Shown here: positions 53,473 to 62,848 of the stretch, piece by piece | Layout of the letters: every line of letters begins with the position of its first letter | How positions within the stretch are numbered: the first letter of the stretch is position 1 | Assembly: GCF_030581075.1 (NCBI RefSeq) | Contig: NZ_JAUQSW010000004.1 | Coordinates: 186,001 to 250,000, forward strand | Direction of reading: 5' to 3' | DNA from: Hymenobacter cheonanensis | GTDB lineage: Bacteria > Bacteroidota > Bacteroidia > Cytophagales > Hymenobacteraceae | Length of the DNA stretch: 64,000 nt | Notes under the pieces: model-generated | Databases searched by the model: none | Seen by the model: the letters and a program-made list of their open reading frames with translations, nothing else | Told to the model about the DNA's origin: nothing | Program-made: the position numbers and the translations under genes

Positions 53473-54507
53473 TTAGTGCGCCAAGGAGGAAGGAGCCGCC
53501 CCAAACCGGCGGCTCAGGGTAAAATAGTTGCTGCTGCCGGCGGCCTGCAGGGTGGCATACGTGTAATCGAGCTGAAACTGCGAGATGCGAACCATAGCCC
53601 CAAAGCTGAAGCCCGCGCCGCCGCCCACGTTGTCGAGGCGCAGCTCGCGGGCCTGCAAGTGGTTGTAGCCGGCGCGCAGGCTCAGGCCCTTGCCCAGCAG
53701 CAGCTCGGCGGCGGCCGTAAAGTGCCGGGCCAGGTTATCGCCCCAATTAAAGCTGGGCTTCACTTCCACGTTGTTGGCGTCGAGGGTGCCGCGGGCATTG
53801 GGGTCGAGGTACTGGATATTCCACTGGTGCAGGTGGTGGGCCGTGAAGGTGAAGCGCAGCGGCATGTGCTCGGGCTTCACGGTGGTGCCGAGCTGCACAT
53901 CGAGCGGCAGCGGCTCGCGGGCGCTGGCGGTGTAGGGTTTCAGCATGTAGCCGGCGTTCTTCACTACCAGGCCCACCGTAAAATCCTGCGCGCTGGGCTT
54001 GTAGAGCACGCCCGCATCGGCAGCCAGCCCCACGGCGCGGTTGCCAGCAATGCCCGACACGGCCAGCTTGGCCGCCAAGCCAAAGGTAAACTTACCCTTC
54101 GTGTACGAGTCGGCCCCCGTCAGGGCGTACTCATTCACCGAAAAGGTGCCTAGCGAATTACCAGCCGCATCGTAGCTCTCCAAACTGCCGTAGCTGAGGT
54201 AGGTGAGGCCCAGCCCGAAGCGCCCGCGCTTTTCGGTAGTAAACGCATATGCCGCCGTGCTCTGCTTAATGTCGCTCACGTAACTGACGTAGCTCACGGC
54301 CGCCGCGTGGTCCATATCGGCATTGAGCAGCGCCGGGCTGGCAAAAAACTGCGTAGGGTCGGCGCTGCGCGCTGAGGCCGTCATGCCCCCTAGCGCGGCC
54401 ACCTGCGCCGAGGGCGGCAACGTGAGAAACGGAAACGCCGCGCGCCCGCCAATCTGAGCCTGCGCAGCAAGCGGCAGCGCTAAAAGAAACGGTAGGAGTT
54501 GCTTCAT
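53473..54507 (-). CDS. porQ: Type IX secretion system protein PorQ
   Basis: PorQ is an outer-membrane protein of the type IX secretion system; with PorZ and PorU it belongs to the attachment/shuttle part. The 344-residue protein has a signal peptide (LLPFLLALPLAAQAQ) and a mature start GGRAAFPFLTLPPSAQVAALGG, the PorQ form of the PorV/PorQ family opening. FadL-like beta strands with aromatic ends follow throughout, the last being SNYFTLSRRF. No porU or porZ is next to it. It is transcribed leftward from lon towards hslU with gaps of 95 and 114 bases. Confidence 0.85.
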   Translation of the reverse strand: MKQLLPFLLALPLAAQAQIGGRAAFPFLTLPPSAQVAALGGMTASARSADPTQFFASPALLNADMDHAAAVSYVSYVSDIKQSTAAYAFTTEKRGRFGLGLTYLSYGSLESYDAAGNSLGTFSVNEYALTGADSYTKGKFTFGLAAKLAVSGIAGNRAVGLAADAGVLYKPSAQDFTVGLVVKNAGYMLKPYTASAREPLPLDVQLGTTVKPEHMPLRFTFTAHHLHQWNIQYLDPNARGTLDANNVEVKPSFNWGDNLARHFTAAAELLLGKGLSLRAGYNHLQARELRLDNVGGGAGFSFGAMVRISQFQLDYTYATLQAAGSSNYFTLSRRFGAAPSSLAH

Positions 54508-54532
54508 ATAAACAAGGTAACGAGCGCGGGAC

Positions 54533-54592
54533 CAGCTTTCGCCTGAGGCCAGCCAAAAAACGGCTTTCCGGCTGGCCCCGGGCGAAAGGCTG
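54533..54592 (-). terminator. Possible terminator between lon and porQ
   Basis: Interrupted hairpin: CAGCTTTCGCC with GGCGAAAGGCTG (outer) and GGCCAGCC with GGCTGGCC (inner), and an A-rich loop. It lies just after the lon stop on the minus strand, but no T-run follows the stem directly. Confidence 0.45.
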
Positions 54593-54602
54593 TTTTGGCC
54601 TG

Positions 54603-57110
54603 CTACTGCACCTCCACGCTGGGGCCGGCGGGCGCGGGCGCCTCATCGCGCACGGGCAGGCTTTGGGGCCGGGCCACCAGCTCGGGCAGCAGGGCCTCGG
54701 CCAGCACGTCATCCACGCGCTCGGCGTAGTGAATGCGCACGCCCTTGAGGTACTCGGCCGGGATTTCCTCCACGTCCTTGCGGTTTTTAGGCGACAAAAT
54801 AATGAGGTCGATGCCGGCGCGGCGGGCGGCCAGCAGCTTTTCCTTGATGCCGCCCACCGGCAGTACCCGGCCGCGCAGGGTTATCTCGCCGGTCATGGCC
54901 ATCTTCGGCCGAATCTTGCGCTGGGTGTAGGCCGAGGCAATGCTCGTAAAAATGGCGATGCCCGCGCTCGGTCCATCTTTCGGAATGCCGCCCTCGGGAA
55001 AGTGAATATGCAGGTCGTACTGCTCAAACAGGCGGTAGTCAATGCCCAGCTCATCGGCCCGCGAGCGCAGGTAGGAGAGGGCCGTAATGGCCGATTCCTT
55101 CATCACATCGCCGAGCTGGCCCGAGAGCGTGAGCTTGCCCCGGCCCCGGCTCAGGAGGCTCTCCACGAACAGGATATCGCCGCCCACACTCGTCCAGGCC
55201 AGGCCCGTTACCACGCCGGCCGTGTCGTGGTCCTGGTCCTTGTCGCGCTCGAAGCGCGGCATACCCAGGATTTTCTGCACGTCGCTAGGGTCAATTTGCG
55301 CGGGCAGTGGCTCCTTGCCGGCCTTGCGGCGGGCCAGGTTGCGGGTGAGGGCGGCCAGCTGGCGCTCCAGGCTGCGCACGCCGCTCTCGCGGGTGTAGTC
55401 GTCGGCCACGCGGTGCAGCGCGGCGTCCGTGATTTTAACTTCCGTCTCGCCCAGGCCGTGCTCGCGCAGCTGCTTGGGCCAGAGGTGCTTGCGGGCAATC
55501 TGCACCTTCTCCTCCTGCGTGTAGCCGGTAAGGTCGATAATCTCCATGCGGTCGCGCAGGGCCGGCTGAATGGTATCGAGCGAGTTGGCAGTGGCGATGA
55601 ACAGCACCTTGCTCAGGTCGTACTCCACCTCCAGGTAGTTGTCGGTGAAGGTCGAGTTCTGCTCGGGGTCCAGCACTTCCAGCAAGGCGGAGCTAGGGTC
55701 GCCGCGAAAGTCGCTGCTCACCTTATCAATCTCGTCCAGAATAATCACCGGGTTGCTCACGCCCGCCTTCTTTATCTGCGAGATAATGCGGCCGGGCATG
55801 GCGCCCACGTAGGTTTTGCGGTGGCCCCGAATCTCGGCCTCGTCGCGCACGCCGCCCAGGCTCAGGCGCACGTATTTGCGGCCCAGCGCCGTGGCAATGC
55901 TGCGGCCCAGCGAAGTTTTGCCCACGCCGGGCGGGCCGTAGAGGCACAAAATCGGCGCCTTGAGGTCTTGCTTCAGCTTGAGCACGGCTAAGTATTCGAG
56001 GATGCGCTCCTTTACTTTTTCGAGGCCGAAGTGGTCGGCATCGAGGATTTTCTTGGTCGTTTTGAGGTTGAACTTGTCCTTGGTCGTTTCGCCCCAGGGC
56101 AGGTCGAGCAAAAACTCCAAATAGCTGAACGTCACCGGGTAGTCGGGCGACATCTGGTTGATGCGCCCCAGCTTGGCCAGCTCCTTGTCGAAGTGCTTGG
56201 CCGTGGCTTCGCTCCACTTTTTGCCCAGCGCCCGCTGCCGCAGGGCGGCTACATCGCCCTCGGCGCTGCCTTCGCCCTGGCCCAGCTCGTCTTGCAGGGT
56301 TTTGAGCTGCTTGCGCAGGAAATACTCGCGCTGCTCGGCGTCGATGCCAGTGTGCACCTTGGTGCGAATGTCGTTCTTAATTTCCAGCAGCTCAATCTGG
56401 CGCAGCAAGGCTTCGAGCAGCTGGCGGCCCTGGGCCTCGGGGTCGGCCAGCTCCAGCAGCAGCTGCTTGGCGGGCAGTTCCAGCTGCACGTTGGAGGAGA
56501 GAAAATGAATGAGAAAGGCCGGCGACTGAATACCGTCGAGCATGGTGCGCGCCTCCATCGGGATTTCGGGCGTCAGCTCCAGCACCTTGCCAGCGGCCTC
56601 GCGCAGGCTTTGCAGCAGCACCATTTCGCCGTCTATTTCGGCATCGAGCGCCCGCTCGTCGAAGTACGTGACCCTGGCCGTGAGCTGCGGCGAGTACGTC
56701 AGCTGCTCGCCCACGTAAAAGCGCACCTGCCCCTGCAGGATGATGGTGACGGTATCGTCGGGCTGGTCGATGACTTTGAGAATGCGGGCCAGGGTGCCCA
56801 CGGGGTGCAGGTCGTCGGTGCTGGGCTCGTCGGCGTCGGGGTGGCGCTGGGCCACCACGCCCACGAGCTTCTCGTTTTTAGCGGCCAGCTTGCGCACCAG
56901 CCGGATGCTCTTTTTGCGCGTCACCGTCACGGGCAGCACCACGCCCGGAAAGAGCACGGTGTTGCGCACCGGCAGCAGGGCCAGCACGGCGGGCGCATCG
57001 GCGGCGGGGAGCAGGTGGTCGGGGTCGGCGGCCATAATGGCAATGGCTTCAGAAGGAGAATCAGGGCCAACGGCCAGCAGGCGGCCGGGGCCAGACAAAT
57101 CAAAGGGCAT
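54603..57110 (-). CDS. lon: ATP-dependent protease Lon
   Basis: An 835-residue Lon protease that degrades misfolded and regulatory proteins in the cytoplasm. The LON substrate-binding domain opens [19 protein letters not shown] (about 44-62). The AAA+ domain has Walker [10 protein letters not shown] and Walker [11 protein letters not shown]. The protease domain carries the catalytic serine in [10 protein letters not shown] and the lysine in [15 protein letters not shown] short Asp/Ala-rich N-terminal extension of about 40 residues precedes the LON domain. The ATG at 57110 is used; a TTG two codons upstream is in frame. On the minus strand lon, porQ and hslU follow each other. Confidence 0.96.
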   Translation of the reverse strand: MPFDLSGPGRLLAVGPDSPSEAIAIMAADPDHLLPAADAPAVLALLPVRNTVLFPGVVLPVTVTRKKSIRLVRKLAAKNEKLVGVVAQRHPDADEPSTDDLHPVGTLARILKVIDQPDDTVTIILQGQVRFYVGEQLTYSPQLTARVTYFDERALDAEIDGEMVLLQSLREAAGKVLELTPEIPMEARTMLDGIQSPAFLIHFLSSNVQLELPAKQLLLELADPEAQGRQLLEALLRQIELLEIKNDIRTKVHTGIDAEQREYFLRKQLKTLQDELGQGEGSAEGDVAALRQRALGKKWSEATAKHFDKELAKLGRINQMSPDYPVTFSYLEFLLDLPWGETTKDKFNLKTTKKILDADHFGLEKVKERILEYLAVLKLKQDLKAPILCLYGPPGVGKTSLGRSIATALGRKYVRLSLGGVRDEAEIRGHRKTYVGAMPGRIISQIKKAGVSNPVIILDEIDKVSSDFRGDPSSALLEVLDPEQNSTFTDNYLEVEYDLSKVLFIATANSLDTIQPALRDRMEIIDLTGYTQEEKVQIARKHLWPKQLREHGLGETEVKITDAALHRVADDYTRESGVRSLERQLAALTRNLARRKAGKEPLPAQIDPSDVQKILGMPRFERDKDQDHDTAGVVTGLAWTSVGGDILFVESLLSRGRGKLTLSGQLGDVMKESAITALSYLRSRADELGIDYRLFEQYDLHIHFPEGGIPKDGPSAGIAIFTSIASAYTQRKIRPKMAMTGEITLRGRVLPVGGIKEKLLAARRAGIDLIILSPKNRKDVEEIPAEYLKGVRIHYAERVDDVLAEALLPELVARPQSLPVRDEAPAPAGPSVEVQ

Positions 57111-57343
57111 GGGCAAAGCAGAAAAAGCCGGCCGGCGCGGAATAGCACAAGCCGGCTGCCAGAGTGGCAGCCAGTTTCCGCTAGGCTAAGGTACGCAGGC
57201 CGGGGGCGGGTGGGGGCAAGGGCCGTGCCAGCCCGGCCGGGGCCGCCAAAGCTACGGCCCCCGGCCGGGCCGGCATAGCAATTTGCTAATACTGGCTATT
57301 GTGTGAGAACTTGCAGGCCCGTTCCGTTCCCACTGCCCAGCCA

Positions 57344-59422
57344 ATGCGCTTCTCGCTACTTCTTTGTCTTTTGAGCAGCTGGCTGCTGGTGGTGGGCGTG
57401 GCCCGGCCGGGGCTGGCCCAGCGTACGCCGCGCCCGGCTGTCAAGCCTGGCAAAGCTGCTGCGGGGCCTGCCACGCGGCCCGCCAGCCCGCCAAAGCCAG
57501 CCTACCAGCAGCGGGCGCTGAAGGGCCGCGTGACGCGCCGCCTGCGCCTGCACGCCGACGGCACACCCGATTTTCCAAATGTCAACCGAATTGCCTTTTT
57601 CGAGGATAAGAAGGCGCTCAAGGCCATTCAGCGGGCCGAGCGCCGCCACCGCTACGCCGAGGCGCGCGCGCTGCTCACGCAGTACGTCGGCCAGTTTGGC
57701 ATCGAGAATTTTTACCGCAACACCGACCTGCTCTGGCATCTGGGGCAGCTATTGCAGCGCGATAGCACCCAGCAGGAGCTGGCCAAGGCGTATTTTCGGC
57801 TAGCCCTCAAGCACCACCGCACCGACGTGCGGCGCGTGCAGCTCTACTACGACTCGCTGGAGGAGAAAACGGCCATTCTCTACGTGCCGCTCAAGGTGTA
57901 TTACGACGTGGTGGAGTACCGCAAGAGCGTCAACACCTTTCACCCGCCCAAAAATGTGTACACCAGCATGGGCGACGCCGTGAACTCGAAGTACCCCGAT
58001 TACGGCCCCGCCCTGGGCGCTGCCGATACCGTGCTGCTGTTCAGCTCGAAGCGCCCGCTGGGCAAGGGCGTGCGCACCCGCGAGCAGGAAGATTTGTACG
58101 TGTCGCACAAGGAAGGCGAGAATTTCTGGACCGACGCCCAGCCGCTGCCCAAGCCGATAAATTCGCAGTACAACGAGGGCTCGGCGTGCTTCTCGCACGA
58201 TGGCAAGACGATTTTCTTCGCCCGCTGCGAGTGCCCCACCTGCCACGGCAACTGCGACCTCTACACCGCCAGCCTCGGCAAAGACGGCAAGTGGAGCACG
58301 CCCAAGAGCCTGGGCCCGCTCGTCAATTCCGTGGCCTGGGATTCGCAGCCCACGCTCTCGCCCAAGGAGGATACGCTGTATTTCGCCTCCGACCGGCTAG
58401 GGGGCTTCGGCCTCAGCGACATCTACTACACCGTGAAGGGCAAAAACGGCCAGTGGGGCCGCGCCCTGAATATGGGCCCCGTGGTGAACACCCGCGAGAG
58501 CGAGGTAAGCCCGTTTTTTCACCCGCTCTACCAGGTGCTGTACTTCAGCTCGCGGGGCCAGCTGCTGAATTTTGGTGACTTCGACATCTACAAAACGTAC
58601 CGCGTGAAAGGCCGCTGGCAGGAGCCGCGTAACATCGGGCCGCTCGTAAATGGCAAAGGGTCAGAATATTACTTCACCATCGACAGCCAGAGCAAAAACC
58701 TCTACTACGCCCGCTCCGAGGAAAAGGACCTCAATAACCTCGACCTCTATTCCTTCCCGCTGCCCATGGAGGCCCAGCCGCTGGCCACTACCCAGGTAGC
58801 CGGCACCCTGCTCGACTCGGTGAGCAGCCGGCCGCTCAAAGGCATGGTTAGCATTATCGACCTCGATAATGGCATTGAGGTGGCTAGCAAGTACTTGCGG
58901 GCCGACGGCTCGTTCGATTTTGAGCTGATGGAGGGCTCGCACTACGCCATGCTTATTCAAAGCCCCGATGCGTTTTCGGTCGAAAAAAAGTTTGAGTTGA
59001 AAGGCGATACCGTGATGACGATGCTCACCACGAGCATCGACTACAAGCTGCCGCTCATCTTCAAAAATATTGAATTTGAGGCAAATAAGTCGAATATTTC
59101 GCCCGCCATGCAGCCCACCCTCGACCGCATCACGCTCTTTCTGGTCGACCACCCTACCTACAAGCTCAACATTGCCGGCCACACCGATGGGCGCGGCGAC
59201 CCCGAGGTAAACGAAAAGCTCTCGCAGGACCGCGCCGAGGAAATCCGGCGCTACATCGAGCGCAAGGGCAAGCTAGGCCCCAACCGCATCGAGAGCTTCG
59301 GCTACGGCTCCAGCAAGCCCCTCAAAGACGAGCTGACCGAGGCCGATGCCCGCATCAACCGGCGGGTAGAATTTCGATTGGTGAAGCCGGAGAGCAGTAA
59401 GGGCGCGGGCGACTGGAAGTAA
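57344..59422 (+). CDS. PorE-like OmpA-family protein with PD40/WD40-type repeats
   Basis: A 692-residue envelope protein. Signal peptide (FSLLLCLLSSWLLVVG...LAQ, to about 26), then a basic linker, then a helical TPR-like part (about 85-165). Next come PD40-type propeller repeats (for example YPDYGPALGAADTVLLFSSKR, SACFSHDGKTIFFARC, PTLSPKEDTLYFASDRLGGFG) to about 460. A carboxypeptidase-regulatory-like domain follows (VAGTLLDSVSSRPLKGMV, about 485-560). Last is an OmpA-type peptidoglycan-binding domain (NIAGHTDGRGDPEVNEKLSQDRA, about 570-690). This TPR-PD40-CRD-OmpA order is that of the T9SS accessory PorE, but many Bacteroidota OmpA proteins share it. A CPTCHGNC cluster in a propeller loop is unusual. 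The ATG at 57344 opens the signal peptide. Confidence 0.82.
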   Translation: MRFSLLLCLLSSWLLVVGVARPGLAQRTPRPAVKPGKAAAGPATRPASPPKPAYQQRALKGRVTRRLRLHADGTPDFPNVNRIAFFEDKKALKAIQRAERRHRYAEARALLTQYVGQFGIENFYRNTDLLWHLGQLLQRDSTQQELAKAYFRLALKHHRTDVRRVQLYYDSLEEKTAILYVPLKVYYDVVEYRKSVNTFHPPKNVYTSMGDAVNSKYPDYGPALGAADTVLLFSSKRPLGKGVRTREQEDLYVSHKEGENFWTDAQPLPKPINSQYNEGSACFSHDGKTIFFARCECPTCHGNCDLYTASLGKDGKWSTPKSLGPLVNSVAWDSQPTLSPKEDTLYFASDRLGGFGLSDIYYTVKGKNGQWGRALNMGPVVNTRESEVSPFFHPLYQVLYFSSRGQLLNFGDFDIYKTYRVKGRWQEPRNIGPLVNGKGSEYYFTIDSQSKNLYYARSEEKDLNNLDLYSFPLPMEAQPLATTQVAGTLLDSVSSRPLKGMVSIIDLDNGIEVASKYLRADGSFDFELMEGSHYAMLIQSPDAFSVEKKFELKGDTVMTMLTTSIDYKLPLIFKNIEFEANKSNISPAMQPTLDRITLFLVDHPTYKLNIAGHTDGRGDPEVNEKLSQDRAEEIRRYIERKGKLGPNRIESFGYGSSKPLKDELTEADARINRRVEFRLVKPESSKGAGDWK

Positions 59423-59429
59423 CTGATTG

Positions 59430-60398
59430 TCAGCTAGGCCACTCGCGCGCCAGGTTTTGCTCGCGCATGCACTTGAAATGCCCCTGTGGGCACTGCCCAA
59501 AGCCGATTTTGGAGCACGGCCGGCAGGGCAGCCCTAGTACTTCGAGCGCCTCAAACTTGGTGCGGTAGGGGTACATGCCGAATTGCGGCACCGTGTTGCC
59601 CCACACGCTGTAAATCTCCTTTTTGAAGGCCGAGGCAATGTGCATGAGCCCCGTATCGTGGCTGACCACAAACTGCGCCTGCCGCAGCAGCGAAGCTGAC
59701 TGATGCAGCGAAAACTGCCCGCAGCCGTTGAAAATGAGCGAAGTAGCCGCCAGCTGAATTACGTGGCCGGTGCTTTCGTCCTCGGGGCCGCCTAGCAGCA
59801 CCACCGGGCGCGGCGCCAGGTTAGTAACCAGCTCGATGAGTTTCTCCACGGGGAGACGCTTGGTGGCGTGCTGCGCCCCGATGGCCACCGCCACGTATTC
59901 CCAGGGCCGGAAGCCGGCCGGCAGCTCGGCGGCCAGGTCCACTTCCTGGCTGGCCGGAATGAAATAATCGAGCCCCTTGCCATCATCGCGGACGCCGAGC
60001 GGCGCGGCGGCCGCCCGGTAGCGCTCCACGATGTGCACCGGCGGCAATTGGTTGACTTTGAAACGCACCAACAAGTATTTCTGCCAGTTCAGCTTGTCGA
60101 AGGCGCGGCCCGGCACGCCCGGGAGTTGCAGGCGAATAAGGCTGGTGCGCAGGTTGTTATGCAAATCCACGATGAAGTCGAACCGCTCGGCGCGCAGCTC
60201 GCGCACCAGTTCGCCCAGGCTGCCGCTCAGCAGGTGCAGCTTATCCACGTAGGGGCTAGCCTCGAAAAGCTTGGCGAAGGCCGGCTTGGTGGCAAAGTGC
60301 ACCTGGGCGCCCGGCAGCTGGGTTTTCAGCTGCCGCACCACCGGGGTAGTCAGCACAATATCGCCTATGGAAGAAAAGCGCAGAACCAGGATTTTCAT
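59430..60398 (-). CDS. Glycosyltransferase family 9 (heptosyltransferase-like)
   Basis: A 322-residue GT-B enzyme that adds heptose or a related sugar to the lipopolysaccharide core at the cytoplasmic side. It starts MKILVLRFSSIGDIVLTTPV, the GT9 N-terminal motif, followed by DFIVDLHNNLRT. In the C-terminal half, GAQHATKRLPVEKLIEL and SHDTGLMHIASAFKKEIYSVWG are the donor-site and signature segments. A Cys-rich ending (CRPCSKIGFGQCPQGHFKC) is common in GT9 members and may bind metal. The start ATG 60398 is preferred; the in-frame extension upstream would lie inside the palindromic element. Convergent with the PorE-like gene, whose stop is 7 bases away. Confidence 0.92.
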   Translation of the reverse strand: MKILVLRFSSIGDIVLTTPVVRQLKTQLPGAQVHFATKPAFAKLFEASPYVDKLHLLSGSLGELVRELRAERFDFIVDLHNNLRTSLIRLQLPGVPGRAFDKLNWQKYLLVRFKVNQLPPVHIVERYRAAAAPLGVRDDGKGLDYFIPASQEVDLAAELPAGFRPWEYVAVAIGAQHATKRLPVEKLIELVTNLAPRPVVLLGGPEDESTGHVIQLAATSLIFNGCGQFSLHQSASLLRQAQFVVSHDTGLMHIASAFKKEIYSVWGNTVPQFGMYPYRTKFEALEVLGLPCRPCSKIGFGQCPQGHFKCMREQNLAREWPS

Positions 60399-60415
60399 TC
60401 GTTTAAGACTACAAC

Positions 60416-60512
60416 CGTCATGCAGCGCGCAGCGAAGCATCTCGCTTGCAGTAGTATAGGATTAGTATCCTAACGGTTGCGAGCGAGATGCTTCGCTGCG
60501 CGCTGCATGACG
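60416..60512. repeat. Palindromic intergenic element, intact copy (GCGCGC arm variant)
   Basis: Perfect 31-bp arms begin CGTCATGCAGCGCGCAGCGA and end AGCATCTCGCT. The centre has a strong small hairpin TAGGAT, TAGT, ATCCTA followed by ACGGTTGCGAGCGAG. Relative to the 26 and 30 kb copies the middle of the arm is changed on both sides (GAGC-TGCC replaced by CGCGCAG), so pairing is maintained by compensatory change. Confidence 0.9.
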
Positions 60513-60523
60513 ATTTTTAACTT

Positions 60524-62236
60524 CTAACGTTGTTTGCGCGCCGCGAAATACGCTGCCGCCTCGTCTACGGACTTCGTGTTGAAAGTCATCTCCTTGGTTA
60601 GCATGCCTTTGCGGCCGGCCAGCACGCCGTAGCGCATATCGGCGTAGCCATCGGTGTGGTGGGCGTCGGGGTTGATGCTGAGCTGCACGCCCTGGCTGAT
60701 GGCGTAGCGCACCCAGCGCCAGTCGAGGTCGAGCCGCCAGGGGTTGGCGTTGATTTCGATGATGACCTGGTGCTCGGCGCAGGCATCAATAACCGCTTTA
60801 AAATCAATGGGGTAGCCGGCCCGGCGCAGTAGCAGGCGGCCGGTAGGGTGGCCCAGCATGGTAGTGTGCGGGTTGGCAATGGCGGCCAGCAGCCGCTCGG
60901 TAGCGCGGGCTTCATCCATCTTCAGGTTGGAGTGGATGCTGGCCACGATAAAATCGAACGAGTCGCGCAGTTCCGCGTCGTAGTCCAGGCTGCCATCGCC
61001 CAGAATATCAGCTTCGATACCCTTGAAAATGCGGAACGGGGCTAGCTCCTGGTTCAGCTCGTCAATTTCGCGCTGCTGCTGGCGCACGCGCTCGGGGCCC
61101 AGGCCCTGGGCGTAGTGCGCCGCCTGCGAGTGGTCGCAGATGCCGAGGTACTCGTAGCCCGCATCGCGCAGAAAAGTAGCCATCTGGCGCAGCGAGTGGC
61201 TGCCGTCCGAGTAGGTGCTGTGGTTGTGCAGCGAGCCGCGCAAGTCGCTGTCTTCCAGCAGGCGCGGAATTTTGTGCTCGGCGGCCAGTTCTATTTCGCC
61301 CAGGCCCTCGCGCAGTTCGGGTACCACGTATTGCAGGCCGGCTTTCTCATAGAGTGCTTCCTCGCTGGCAAAGCGCTCGCGCTTGGCCCACTGGCGCAGG
61401 CTAGCGGGCTGCCCGGGGCCGGCCGAAGGCAAGGTGGCGCCCAGGTGCGCCTCGTTGCCGGTGCTCACAAATAGCTGATTGACAAAATCATCAACTGCCA
61501 CCACGCGCACGGCCACGGCCACGCCCGATTCAGCCACGGTGCCGCGCCAGGCGAAGGGGCCCGAGCGCAACACATTGGGTCGCAGGCCGGGGGCCGCATT
61601 CAGCAGGGCATGCACGGGCGCCGGGTCGGGGCTAGCCACGAGCAGCTCGATGGTGTCTACTATTTCGAGGGCGCGGCGCACCTCGCCGGTGGCGGCTACA
61701 TCGGCCACGCCGGGCAGTGGGCGCAGGCGGGCGGCGAGGTCGTTGGCCAATTGCTCGGCTTGCGAAAACAGCAGTTTGCCCGCGCTCTGGTCAGTGAAGG
61801 CCAGCGCGGCCAGGATGCTTTCCTGGGTTTTGGCCCCGAAGCCTTTAAGCTTGGCTACTAGCCCGGCCTCGGCGGCTTCGCGCAGCTGCTCGGGGCTTTC
61901 GATGCCGGCGTCGCGCCATAGCGCACGCACTTTTTTAGGGCCGATGCCCTTGATATTCAGCAGCTCTACCACGCCGGGGGGCGTTTTGTCGAGCAGCTCT
62001 TGCAGCTCCTTGAAGGTGCCGGTGTCGAGCAGCTCGGCCACCTTGGCGGCCTGGGTTTTGCTCAGGCCGGTGCGGTCGGGCAGGCCAGGCCGTTCGACTT
62101 CGGCTACCGTAAACTCCAGCTGCTCCAGGGCCGTGGCGGTGCCTTCGTAGGCCCTGATTTTGAAGGCGTTTTCGTCGTGTAGCTCTAGCAGCTGGGCCGT
62201 GAGCCGGAAGGCTTTGATGAGGGCGCGGTTGTCCAT
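60524..62236 (-). CDS. polX: PolX-type protein with PHP domain; polymerase active site lost
   Basis: A 570-residue homologue of bacterial PolX. Residues 1-90 are the 8-kDa-like domain, and helix-hairpin-helix DNA-binding elements lie at about 92-102 (LLNIKGIGPKK) and 128-140. The nucleotidyltransferase site is degraded: where active PolX has GSxRR...GDID this protein has TGEVRR and VDTIE (183-197), and the third aspartate position reads VAVRVV (241-246). The C-terminal PHP domain is intact (HNHSTYSDG at 337-345, ICDHSQ, GIEADI, IHSN, HPTGR, NPDAHHTDG), so phosphoesterase or exonuclease activity is likely. Upstream palindromic element follows its stop. Confidence 0.9.
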   Translation of the reverse strand: MDNRALIKAFRLTAQLLELHDENAFKIRAYEGTATALEQLEFTVAEVERPGLPDRTGLSKTQAAKVAELLDTGTFKELQELLDKTPPGVVELLNIKGIGPKKVRALWRDAGIESPEQLREAAEAGLVAKLKGFGAKTQESILAALAFTDQSAGKLLFSQAEQLANDLAARLRPLPGVADVAATGEVRRALEIVDTIELLVASPDPAPVHALLNAAPGLRPNVLRSGPFAWRGTVAESGVAVAVRVVAVDDFVNQLFVSTGNEAHLGATLPSAGPGQPASLRQWAKRERFASEEALYEKAGLQYVVPELREGLGEIELAAEHKIPRLLEDSDLRGSLHNHSTYSDGSHSLRQMATFLRDAGYEYLGICDHSQAAHYAQGLGPERVRQQQREIDELNQELAPFRIFKGIEADILGDGSLDYDAELRDSFDFIVASIHSNLKMDEARATERLLAAIANPHTTMLGHPTGRLLLRRAGYPIDFKAVIDACAEHQVIIEINANPWRLDLDWRWVRYAISQGVQLSINPDAHHTDGYADMRYGVLAGRKGMLTKEMTFNTKSVDEAAAYFAARKQR

Positions 62237-62390
62237 GTGGGAAGTGGGGCAGGGGGCAGCTAAGCCGGGCCAGGCCCGGCGACCGGGCTGGCCGCGGGGC
62301 TACCTGCCCCGCCAGCCCTAGCCAGCCACCGCCCAAAAGTACGGCCCCGGCAATGGGCGGGATGCCCAAATTGTCGTACACTTACGCCTT

Positions 62391-62837
62391 ATGGTTTCTG
62401 CTACACGATTGGGCGGGCTGATGGGCCTTGTGCTGCTGGCCGCCGCCTGCCACCCCGACCACCCCGCCGAGCTGCCCGCCGGCCGCCTGGCCGCCCTGCG
62501 CGGCACCTGGCTGCTCGTGCCCGAGGCCAGCCACGCCGATACCCTTTGCTACCGCCGCAACACCTACCGCTTCAAATACCGGCCGGGTGGGCGGCCGGGC
62601 TTCCGGCTGGGGCCGGCCCAGCGCTTTGTGCGCTACGACGTGGCCCCCGGCGGCGGGCTGGTGGCCCAGGAAGGCACCTGGACTGAAACTACTACTGGCC
62701 GCCTGCTCATTCACCTGCCCGAGCTGGAGCCCGCCGCTCCCGATTATGAGCTGGAAGTGCTTGATTATAAGCAGGGAATATTGCGCCTGCGCCGCCTCAA
62801 CGAGCGGCCCGCCGTCGAAATTATCCGCAACCCCTAG
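62391..62837 (+). CDS. Small lipocalin-like lipoprotein, unknown function
   Basis: A 148-residue predicted lipoprotein: signal LGGLMGLVLLAAAC with the lipidated cysteine at 20. The mature part has a LRGTWLLVPEASHADTLCYRR start (G-x-W, as in lipocalin-type small barrels), then strands such as TYRFKYR, QRFVRYDV, GTWTETTTGRLLIHL and YELEVLDYKQGILRLRRL. The pattern fits a compact eight-strand lipocalin-like fold. No ligand can be inferred. A second long frame on the same strand from 62428 is a shadow. Convergent with YceI, 11 bases apart. Confidence 0.75.
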   Translation: MVSATRLGGLMGLVLLAAACHPDHPAELPAGRLAALRGTWLLVPEASHADTLCYRRNTYRFKYRPGGRPGFRLGPAQRFVRYDVAPGGGLVAQEGTWTETTTGRLLIHLPELEPAAPDYELEVLDYKQGILRLRRLNERPAVEIIRNP

Positions 62838-62848
62838 CACGTCCGCAA

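Noticed and set aside
54663..57278. Long plus-strand open frames (over 400 codons) opposite lon
   Set aside because: They lie entirely antisense to a well-conserved lon gene and result from the high GC content of its third codon positions; their translations are low-complexity and match no family.
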